Assembly (NCBI GenBank): GCA_019925095.2
Contig: CM034403.1
Location: 2,160,690-2,224,689, forward strand
Length of the DNA stretch: 64,000 nucleotides
Origin: Dendrolimus kikuchii
Lineage: Eukaryota > Arthropoda > Insecta > Lepidoptera > Lasiocampidae
Direction: 5' to 3'
The position numbers were made by a program, and so were the translations under genes. The number at the start of each line of letters is the position of its first letter. Positions within the stretch are counted from its first letter, which is position 1. Under the pieces are notes generated by a model. The model was not told the DNA's origin. It was given only the letters and a program-made list of their open reading frames with translations, and made no database searches. Below are positions 33,001 through 45,000 of the stretch, piece by piece.

Positions 33001-36000
33001 GAAAGTGCATTGGACCGTGGAGCCGGCACTAACCATCGCACACTTTGAGTCTATTTTGGGTAATTTTAGAGCACATTGGCCACACCATACTTGAAATTAG
33101 CTAGTGAACACTAGCTAACAAATTCAAATTTGTTGTTTTTATAATACTTGCCAGGTGGTAGGGCATTTGCCCGACTGGATGGCACCACCCCTTGTCTAAA
33201 GTATGTCGCCATAACAACCTTGAGTTGTGTTCCGGCATTAGTGACCAGGTTCCAGCTTCCCTTAAGAGAGCAGCAGCGCATTTGTAGCACCTTTGGTGTT
33301 GCAAATGTCCATAGGCGATGGTAACCACTTTCCATCAAGTGGGCCGTCTGCCTGTCTACTGAACTCCTGCAATAAAAAAAAACAAACAAACTCTTCAGCT
33401 TTATATATTAGTATAAGATTATAATTTTACTATGCCGAACTGGCCAAACATGATACATCTTTACTTTTATACCATCATGCATACTCTGATATGTAAATAC
33501 TCATATTAAGAAATAAATAAGAGTTGGGTATGGAAGAGATAGCATGAAAGTAGAGTAAACGCGGTCGAGATGCGAGCACTGCGCAAAATCTGCGGAGTGA
33601 CGCTCGCGGACCGCGTTCCTAATACCGAAGTAAGACAGAGAGTTGGTCTGAAAGAGAGTGTCGGGGTGAAGGTAAGGAAAGGAATGCTCCGGTGGTTCGG
33701 GCATGTGGAAAGAATGCATGATGAAAGAATGACTAAACAGATATACAATGCAAAAGTGGATGGATGCAGAAGTCGTGGAAGGCCACGACACACCTTCCAT
33801 GATCAAATTGATCGTGTACTAGCAGAAGGTGATGTCAGGAGCCTTAAGAACAGACGAGCGTGCATGACAAGAGTTATGAATGTCAAAGAAGCAAGTGAGG
33901 TGTGTAAGAACAAGCCTAAATGGCGCTCTATTGCTCGTGCCTACCCCGCAAGGGAACTGGCGTGAAGTTATGTATGTATGTATGTATGTATGTAAGAAAT
34001 AAATAAACTTTAACTACAAAATAAACGTTTCAACTTCAAAGGGCGGTCGAATCCTTACTACCACTTGACCAGTATTCTGACAAGAAGTGCATATAGTTAC
34101 AGTTATCACGTGCTGACGGTGGAGGAAATCATCGTGATGGAACCTGCACATCGAGATAAGGCACGACCCCAGTAGTGGGACGTTTATGGGCTGTTGACAA
34201 AAGGAAGTACATCATCAAAACATTCCCCAAATCAGACCCAAAAACCTTTTAATTTTACGACGGGGCTACAATATCTCTTATTTCCGACAATTAAAGCGCT
34301 TTAGTTTTACGAGTCAACAGAGTAATTTCCTGTTAGACGTAATGCAAAGTTTTATTACATTCGGCACAGCCGTTTGTGGTTGTCGTAACGAGCGTCCGGG
34401 TGTCATTCGGCGGAAAATTGGATATTTCGACTTTGTTTTATGTCAAAGTAGTTAGTTAACTTACTTTGTATTTTTAGTAGGGTAATAATTATCTAATGTA
34501 AAGTCTTCTGCCTTACGAAAATAATAAACATTCACTCAGACCATTAAGACCTTTAAAGAAGCCTACAAAGGCGTAGGTAGTGCCGTATCAGCCGTATCAA
34601 TGATACGCCCCCCCCCCCCAGGCTACAGGGGCCCCAAAAGTGTGTAAGCAAAAATTCTGAAAATATTATCTACATTCTTTTATAGACTAATAACATTTTT
34701 GAGAATTACTTCTGGGCCAACAGAAAAGGCTATCAGACTTGTCATTATTGTCTGTAGACGAAGAAAATCTAGAAAAACTTAAATCGCCTTCAGCTATGGA
34801 CGATTTCATAAATAAGTTTGCCGAAAAAAGTATAGTATCATCATGTTCATGTGACTTAGCTCCTAGGAGCATCAAATATAAGTAATAACTTATAATCAAT
34901 ATATTGTTACACGCCAACAAAAGTGGATGCACACCTGCCTGCCATAAAACACTTTATTACCCGCCGGGCGTTGGAGCTAATAACATTGAAACTGTTTTAT
35001 GACTATCTTCTTTTGTTTACTTTGTGTTTAAAATTTGTAATTAGAAAACAACTTATTGTGTATTGTACACGTTTATGGCCGTTCGCAGGCATAATTACGC
35101 AGGTGTGCGGATTACGTTTTCTGGGAAATTGCGTCGACGCTTGCCAGGTAGACATAATGCATTGGTGTTTTGTAAAGCAATTGCCGATTGGAGAGATCGG
35201 CAGTCAAGCGATAATTAGCAGCGAGACAAGACGTGTGTACATTCGATAATCTATACTTATATAGTGACGGACTTTGCGCGTGTTTTTGAATCGCGCATTA
35301 CGTTTGAACTCATTGTGTTCAGTTATATTTGTACCTGTATTATACGTGTTTGTATAGTTCTAAATAAACTCTATAGTCATTCTAACGGCACTTTGATTCG
35401 AATCCCGCACTCGTAGCAATATAATTATTTTAATTAAATTCGAGCATTTTTTGTTTCATTTATAAAAAACTTGACCCTTCCTTTGGGCCCTCCAACATAT
35501 TTTGTTACAGGGCCCGTCTAAGACAAGGTACGCCACTGAGATGGAGCCATGTTCTTAATGAGGGGGAAATCCGTGGGGACTATCCACCGCAGGGAATACG
35601 CAGTGGGGAGTGTGTGATTCGCCATGTCGGGGTGATACAAGCAACGCAAGCAAGTGTTTTTACCATCCGAGTCAGGGATACTCACTAAAACCCCTCGGTG
35701 TTCCAGGGGTTATTTTTATTCAAAATCAGCAAATTTCCTATGAGAAAGAATACAATTTTCTGCGGCTGGACACCCTATTGTAAGACAAAACGACCCACAG
35801 CCAGGTAGCAGGGTATTTGCCCGACTGGATGGCTACCTCTGGTCTAGAGTATACTGCCGTAACAACCTTGAGTTGTGTTCCGGCTGGCATAAGTGACGAG
35901 GTTCCAGTCTTTTTTTTTTTAGACGGGGGAAATGCTTTTTACGCACAATACTGGGTCCTTTGCAAGGGACTAGACCATAGTTGATCATGAAGGGCGAGGT

Positions 36001-39000
36001 TCCAGTCTACTTTAAGAGACGGGATGTTCATCACCCCCATTTCCTAGAGCTCCCACGCTCAACTAAGCAACGGTTTTCTAGAACATTTATTAAGTGTACA
36101 ACGATGATCTGGAGGCAACTCACTGCCACAGTTTTCCCCTTGCCTTATGATATGGGGTTTTTTAAGAAGGGCATCATAAAATTTCTTAGAGGTCGGTAAC
36201 GCGTTGGCTACACCCCTGGTGTTGCAAACGTCTATAGGCGACGGTAGTCACTTTCCATCAGGTGGGCTGGCTGCCTGTCTACTTCAGGCAATAAAAAAAA
36301 GAGAGCAGCAGCGCATTTGTGGCACCTTTGGTGTTGTAAATGTCTATAGGCAATGATACCACTTTCCATCGAGTGGGCCTGCCTATCTGCTGCACTCCCG
36401 CAATAAAAAAGACGATTGACTAGGGTGATTCATTTTTCAAAAATCTATTGATACCACTTTATATACGTACAAACATAACTTCACGCCAGTTCCCTTGCGG
36501 GGTAGGCACGTACAACAGAGCGCCATTTAGGCTTATTCTTACACACTTCACTTGCTTCTTTGACATTCATAACTCTTGTCATGCACACTCGTCTATTCTT
36601 AAGGCTCCTGACATCACCTTCTGCTAGTACCACTTTAGGTTCATCAAAATGGGCCTCGTGACTCCTCTGAGTATTTCTCTATTTCGTATAGTTTTAGGTT
36701 TTGGCCTTGAAGAAACACTTCCTCGGCGACGGCCTCTGTGGTTGAGCGGGCTAAGCCTTTGCCGGCGTACCTCACTGCAACGCAGAGGTTCCGGGTTCGA
36801 TTCCTGGTATATAGTAAATTTCGGAAACGTATTCTCTCCGTTATTTACTATGGTCTGGGTGTCTGGGATCGGCCCCAGAGTAGTCCGTTGTATATTACCC
36901 ATAACACAAGCGTAACTTGCTTAATTTGGGGATATACAATGTGTGTGTTTGTCTGCCGATTATTATTATTATTACTTCAAAAATTCATTCTGGATACAGA
37001 CGTGTTTTAAACTTGATTTTTTAGGTTGGCCAGAAAAGGAAATTATTAGATGAAATTGCAAACCAACGCAACGGTCCATAAAACCATTTTTACAATCCAC
37101 AACAATGGATTGTAAAGCGGTCTCTATTAAACGAACAATACCTGCTCAGACCAAGAAAGTAGGTTTATAAAGACTTTGTACATACTTGAAAGTTATATTA
37201 TTTATAACTAAAATATACAGCATCTAACTTGTATTTAATTAATTATAATAAACGTTCATACACAATGTTAATCATTATAATCTTGTAATTATTATAAACA
37301 TAGATGTTGCGGCTTGATAATAATGTTAGATATAATTAGCATTCTAAATAAATTGGCTAATTACGTATACGTTACTTTTTCTTACGATAAAATTTTTGAA
37401 TGATAACTATTTTTTGTAAGCCGCTTCGTTACGTAACGCTTTACGACGCCAGTGTGTCTGGCTTCCCTTTCTCTCAGGCATACAGCAGCGATAGGCAGGC
37501 TTCTCCTCTCTCACTCTAACCCCCAGCGCTAGTCGTATTTCGGTAATTAAATAAAATGATGATACTAATAGTATATATACACAAAATTCTAATGTACCAT
37601 ATTCAAAAATTATTACTAAGAATAAAATATATTTTATAATCAACAAAAGATTTTATTAATAAAAAATCTTTCCTTACAATATCATATTAATATACATGAA
37701 ATTTAAGTAATAACCTAAGCTTTTCTCAAATTAAACAGTTTCAATGTTAAATAGTTCAACTTAGATTAGTTTAAGTTATCACTTTTGTCGGGCGTTCCGA
37801 AACGCACATGTTTTTTTGAATGACTTTTTAGTTATATTGTGTATCTATATGGTTAATTGAAGACATTTTCTAGTTTAATATCTAACATTAGATTTTCGAA
37901 ATTGATATTTAAACATACTACCCGTGCGCAGAAGTTTTGCCGATTGGTTGACAAAAAAGGTTACATAAATAGTTGTTGCAATAAATTTATTATTTTAATT
38001 TATTATTGTATATACTTTACATAAGTATATCTCTTGGGCTCCCCTACTATAATGTGAAATAATTAAATAATTATACTAGAGATATATAATTATAACATTA
38101 ATGTTATCATTAATCTAGTCGAAGTATCCTGCGGTGGCGTGGTCCAGAACAACATCACGTACTTCATGTCTCCCGGGTTCCCGGAGCTGTGGAACGGTGA
38201 CGAAGACTGCAACATTACAATAGACAAGACCCATGCTGGCATCATGCAGCTGAAGATCGATTTCATACATTTTACTTTAGTAAGTAATTATTGTTTTGCC
38301 TATTATCCGCAGCTTTGTTCACGTTTACTCGTAAAAAAGTTCTTATCTTTAATTAATATCTGTTTAGTTCTTAATATTTAAGAGTTTCTTTTGTATTTAT
38401 AATATGGTTATCAGGCGAAATTTGACATAATGTTTGTCTTGGGTCTCTTCATTTTTGTGAAACAGATTTGATGTGTTTTCAATATCAGTAATCTCGATGG
38501 GGTGGTTTGCTTATCATGACTTACTTCATTTAGCACGTGGTAATTGTAATGATATGAGCGTTAGGCCAGAAATTTCCTGTTTGAAGACCGCCGCTCGGCA
38601 AACGTGTTATAGATCGCCCTCCAGCCAGCTAGATTGACTAGCTGCACAAGATCCCTGGTGGAAGCTGAATGGAAAAGGTCGACGTTCTAGATATGTCGCG
38701 CAAATTTCGGGAGACCTTTCGACTTTCCTCCGATAATTAATGCTTTATCCAAAGAAATACCAGACTCCCTAAAATGATGATGTCTATAAGATGATAAAAA
38801 AGATAATATACTAAAATTTACAGGGACAACCAAATAGAAGAACTGGGGAATGTGATGAAGATGCCATGATTTTAGGGGACGGTGAGACAAACTTAACTCT
38901 ATGTGGCCAGAATCATGGACAACACGGTAAGTATTGATAAGGCATAAAGTATAATCTAGTAAGTGGAACAATTCTCACATTACAGCATAATGTAATAATA

Positions 39001-42000
39001 GATTATGCGAAAGGTATCGAACCTTGCAGATTGGGCAACGAAAGTTCTTGAGAGGCTATAACTTTGCGAGAACGTTCTAAACTCAACATTCCCAAAAGAA
39101 AATGTATTAGATGTAACAGTAGTAGTTCTCAGATATTTGTCTAGAATAGATATTCTAACTAAAGTACCGCGTATACATAGTTCTTTCAATCCACGAAGGC
39201 GAGTGGATGTTACTTATGGTATGCACGCATCTGTGTGTGCATGATAACAAAACGGGGTATGATTGGACGACACACTCGCAATTGATCGCTCCGTCAGACA
39301 CGCACACTATCGCAATGTGCATGTACACATTCAACCACAAGGAATCCCGGACGCACACTTCACAAACAAACCAAGACACACAAAGAGCCTAAAAATTAAT
39401 AACCCAGGCACAGAAAAGAAAAAACAACACACATGGCACTAGATAGGACTATATATATAAGTATAGATATAAGGCCAACACTGTACATGCACTTCCTCAC
39501 AACACCAGCTTGTAACAGATACACTCTACATTAGTATAAGTTTAGTATTAAAATTAGAATAAATTAATATAATAAGTTATTCTTAAGGTACACCACAACA
39601 TAAAACTCACTAAATTAATGTCACACACAGTAACAAAAATAAACAATAAGCGTGTATGGACTCTAAAATCTTTCATAGAAATTAAGTTGTAAAAAGGGTA
39701 CGGAACTCGAGTCCGTAGTGATGTTAATAATAATAATTAAAAAAAAACCCGGACGCCTTCGTGAATTGCAAGAACTATACAGAATATATATTCCATAGCA
39801 TATTTAAAGTGAATTTTTAAGTAACTTCAATGGTGTGGTAATTCTTCTAGTTTACTACACCCTCTCAAGCAAAAGTGAGAGTAGAGAAGACGAGGATCTC
39901 CAAGGGTCTGTAAGCACCACCTTATCGATGAGAATGCGGGGTGGCGACATGCCACGTCTTTGGTTGATGCGACTGGCGCAAATGCCGTTGGCGCATTCAG
40001 CACCCCACCAATGTTTGCAGTATTATACCAGTGATAATGGTAAGTAGAGGTTTGAATTTGTTATTTTAGCTTATAATATTACAAATGATTTAATTTTAAT
40101 ATAGCAATCTAGAATCCTCACTAGCATAGACGATGTAGATGATTTAAAAATTGAAATGGATTACATAGAAAATCAAATTCTGGCAACAACTGGCGAAAAT
40201 AATTTCCAAAGAGAATGAATGTTTATACACTTAATGGAACTTATTTTTATTGCAAAAAAGCTTGACGCGATAAGACCCCTATTTGTGAAACCTTTATTGT
40301 ATTTGGTTTTTAAGAATTTGGTATTAATTCAAGCTGTAAAATAAAATGTTTCCATTAATTTCATTGAATTGATCTCATGTTCCAAGCTAGAAACTATCCG
40401 TCTTTCATCTTTGTTGTCGAAATTTTATGCATATCAAATTTTATGATTATGATGGAAGAATGAATCAAAAAGGTGATTGAAGTAAAAAACCAGTCATATC
40501 AACTCAGGATTACATTTATATACACACATAAATACATACATAACGCCAGTTCCCTTGCGGGGTAGGCACGAACAACAGAGCGCCATTCAGGCTTATTCTT
40601 ATACACCTCACTTGCTTCTTTGACATTCATAGCTCTTATCATGCATACTCGTCTATTCTTAAGGCTCCTGGCATCACCTTCTGCTAGTACACGATCAATT
40701 TGATCATGGAAGGTGTGTTGTGGCCTTCCACGACTTCTGCATCCATCCACTTTTGCATTATATATCTGTTTAGTCATTCTTTCATCATGCATTCTTTCCA
40801 CATGTCCGAACCGCCGGAGCATTCCTTTCCTTACCTTCACCCCGACACTCTCTTTCAGACCAACTCTCTTTCTTACTTCGGTATTACGAACGCGTTCCGC
40901 GAGCGTCACTCCGCAGATTTTGCGCAGTGCTCGCATCTCGGCCGCGTTTACTCTACTTTCATGCTCTCTCTTCCATACCCAACTGATTATACATTTTAAT
41001 AGTAGTTTAGAATAGAATACTTTATTATTAAATTGTGTACATAAAGGTGGTATAAATATAATAAAGAAGCAACAGTTGGCCCAATGAGCACGTACAATAA
41101 CATTTCTTACCTACATAATTACAATTAATTATTATGTCATAGTTTAATTAATCACTATACTTTCATTAGTTACAAGCATATTATTTTTACAGTTCCTTTA
41201 TAGAATGTTAATAATATGTAATTTAATCATTTGCTTCAACTAATAACATAATTTAATTAATTTAGTCAGTTTTAAGGAATTACATTTGAATTTCGATACG
41301 AATTTGTCATATGCAGTATTTTCGAACCTAAATTATAGACTCAATCTCACGTCTTGTCTTATTATTAATATTATTATATATTATCATGTAACCCTATTTA
41401 GAATTAAAATATTCTATAACTGAGTAAAAGCATCTGTTAATCAACCATTCTGAGAGCTTTCTCTTAAATAATGGGATACTTTTAATTTCTTTAAGATGTC
41501 AGGGCAGCTTATAATACTGTTACGAGTGTGGGACTCGAATTAAAATGCCGTTGGAATTACTATAGAATTTATTAGAACTATACAAACACGTATAACATAG
41601 CTACAAGTATAACTAGACACTACTAGTACAAGCTTCACGATTCAATAACAGGCGCAAAGTCCGTCACTATATCGCTTGTCGAATGTACGTCTTAACTCGT
41701 ATCGTAATCCTCGCTCGACTGCCCCACCCCTCCGTTCGGGCATTGTTTTATAGTAAACTCTATAATACACAGTCGATTACGTGGGCTGGCTTCTTGCAAG
41801 AAAATATAATTTGCACACCTGCGAACGGCCAACAAAGTCGAAAACAATAACAATAAGGTTTAGTTCGACACTAATGAGGCCATAAAACAAGTAGAAAAAC
41901 AACAGCATGTTTTTCTTAATTACAAATTCTAAACACAAAGCAAACAAAAGAATTCCTAAATCCGAGAAGGCAATAAAACTGCGTTTTACGACAGGCAGGT

Positions 42001-45000
42001 GCGCATTCCTTTGACGGCATGTAACAATACCATTAGGATTGCCATGCATGAAATATTATTTTTGTACAACGACAGTCTAATGTTTGGTAATACTAGCTTT
42101 CCTTTATTTCTTATGTTTAGTAGCTTTAGTACTAGTTATCATTTATGTGTTAGTATGGATAAATGTAGATTGTGTGTGACTATTTATATATTAGTACGAA
42201 CTTTTACAGGGACCATAAAAACCTTCAATTTCGCGATAAACGGGCGCCATCTCGCCGGCATGCAGTACCAGTCTTGCATCCGGAGGAACTCCGGCTTCTG
42301 TTCCATCAGATACATGCCATGCGACGATAGGTCCTTTAGGATTGGGCCGAGTGGGAACATGACCAGTTTTGATCCAGCAGGTGAGGAAGACTTACTTTTT
42401 TAATTCATTCTATTTCTTGATAAAACCGATGCGCGATAAAATTTGGAGCCCCTGAAAAATCAAGAGATATAACGTTAAAAGTATCAGTTTTGATGATTTC
42501 TCTTGTTTTGATTAAATATTTTGAAGCCAAACTTTGAGACGGATTTACAAAATAAATTCTAAAATTGATCATTTACGATTCTTGTATACCTTTATATCAT
42601 TCTTCTATTCGTGTGTATATCACTGAACTCCTAAACGGTTGGACACATTTCGATGAAATTTTTGTGTGTGCTCAAGTGGATGTGAGAATAGTTTAGATTT
42701 ACAATTGGATCCGGTAGGTGGCGCTGGGATCGGTTTACAGAATTTCATATTTTTCAGAGCAGGAGAACGTCTGTCGGAACCGCTAGTATCTTATAAATTA
42801 TCATTTATTATAATTGTAAACAGATATTTAAATATAAGTTAGTAGTAGGAGATTTCTATAACCTCCAACTTACTTCTGTTATACATCGCAGAATACGTGA
42901 TAACTACTGCCATGAATACGATGTCACCACCAAGCACATCTGCTACACCTTCAGATCTGATAGCAATGGACACACAAAACGGTTAAATATTTATATATCC
43001 CCTTCTTTGAAGTATTTTTGACCCTGAAACCCTACTAGCTAACTTATCCTTATCCCTATTAATATTATAAATGCGAAAGTAACTCTGTCTGTCTGTTCCG
43101 TTTACACGGTAAAACTACTGTACTGATTTGGTTGAAAATCGGTATATATGTAATTTTAATACCGAGGGTGGAGAAGGGATACTTTTGATCCCGGATAATG
43201 GGATAGATTTATGTAAAGATTATCCCAGAAAGTAGGATAGGTTATTATTTTGTGATTTGCCATTTTCGTCATTTTGGTTAATTAAGTCATTTTGGTCAGT
43301 ATGGTCGATGTGGTCGGTTTGGCCGATTTGGTCGATGTGGTCGGTGTGGTCGGTGTGGTCGATGTGGTCGGTGTGGTCGGTGTGGTCGATGTGGTCGATG
43401 TGGTCGATGTGGTCGGTGTGGTCGGTGTGGTCGGTGTGGTCGGTGTGGTCGATGTGGTCGATGTGGTCGATGTGTTCGATGTGGTCGATGTGGTCGGTGT
43501 GGTCGATGTGGTCGGTGTGGTCGATGTGGTCGGTGTGGTCGATGTGGTCGATGTGGTCGATGTGGTCGGTGTGGTCGATGTGGTCGATGTGGTCGATTTG
43601 GTCGATGTGGTCGATGTGGTCGGTGCGGTCGGTGCGGTCGGTGTGGTCGATGTGGTCGGTGTGGTCGATGTGGTCGGTGTGGTCGGTGTGGTCGGTGCGG
43701 TCGGTGCGGTCGGTGTGGTCGATGTGGTCGGTGTGGTCGATGTGGTCGATGTGGTCGGTGTGGTCGGTGCGGTCGATGTGGTCGATGTGGTCGATGTGGT
43801 CGGTGTGGTCGGTGTGGTCGGTGTTCTCGATGTGGTCAGTGTGGTCGACGTGGTCGGTGTGATCGGTGTAGCGATGTGGTCGGTATATAATAAAATAAAA
43901 TAGCAGTAACATAAAAATTTTATACAACGTAACCTGTGTTGTAAACTCTTCAAACAAGAGGCACGCACGAGCGGTTGACCCGCGGCGCAGCCGCGGGGTA
44001 AACTCTAATAAACATATAATTTACAACCATATAACTCATCTCATAGTGAACCCTCTATTCATTAAACCCTTTGAAGCATTGGGATACCTTAAAATTAACA
44101 TGAAACTTACATTGCTAACTTCGTAAGCTTTGCTTTTGAAATTTTGAATGTAGCCTTTGAGTTTGTAACAGAAAAAGAGTATGAATAAATTTATTTAATG
44201 TCTGAGTTATGTCTTCCAATGACTGTGTTAGGGGCTGGCAACAGTTGAAGCTCTCAAACGGTCTAAATATGGAACTCTAGGAAGGCGTTACATATTGGTC
44301 AGTCAGCAAAATGTTTTTTCAAAGCAATTTGTATGAAATGCTTTTACGCCGCCCGTGACCACAAGGCTGCTTCGTATTTTGCGCAACGATACAGCATTGC
44401 CATGCAGGATGGCAATGCCGCCAGCCTTCTGGTCACACTTCCCTATGGTAGTGATTTGTAACTAACTTAGATTATTTTTAGTTTTTTTTTTTAATTAATT
44501 TAGTTTAACGTAATAACTTTAATCTACTATTAATACCTGCAATTGATAACAAATTTAAGAAAAAATAATATACGAGTATTCCGTAGTGCCTAAAACTGTA
44601 GTTGGTATTTTATGGTTTTTTTGACTTTATCCAAAATACTTTATGTGGCTTATGTTATGTTTTCGCAGCATGGAAACTAATTTCTACTGTTTGAGATATC
44701 TGCACTAAAGAAAGATTAATGTAAAGGACAATTCATTTTATTAATCAATATATTTTGTTTTTCAAATTAAGCATAGCGTTCATAACCATATTTTCTTGGA
44801 AATAAGTCTGATAATGCTGATATTTGATAGATCAACCATGTTGAATCAATTTAGTTACCAGCCACAGAACTAAAAGTACACGACGTTTTTAATCATATTG
44901 AGTGATTCAAGATTATGTTTAAATCGATCACTTTGGTGGATTCAACTAAGTTGAAAGATATAAATGAAAGGTCTAATGTCGGCTTAAGACTCAAGTAACT

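Larger units (their letters stand above)
30005..38118 (+). other. Intron 1 of the CUB gene (8.1 kb)
   Basis: Starts GTGAGT, ends CTAG. Holds SINE copies, an N-family tandem duplication, an inverted-repeat element, family A LINE ends, a solo LTR and a nested SINE/LINE stack, each listed separately. Remaining stretches (30010-31105, 37000-38118) are AT-rich without recognised features apart from a family K/N-like fragment at 30340-30520. Confidence 0.8.

Noticed and set aside
36726..36815. Possible tRNA gene (GGTTGAGCGG and GGTTCGATTCC)
   Set aside because: Same head occurs at 19738 and 47187-47392 with a shared downstream body, so it is a SINE.
43220..43968. Four long open frames (200-245 codons) of DHT, TPT, WSV and VDVVGV repeats
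   Set aside because: All arise from one 9-bp tandem array whose period is a multiple of three; no domain, start context or splice support.
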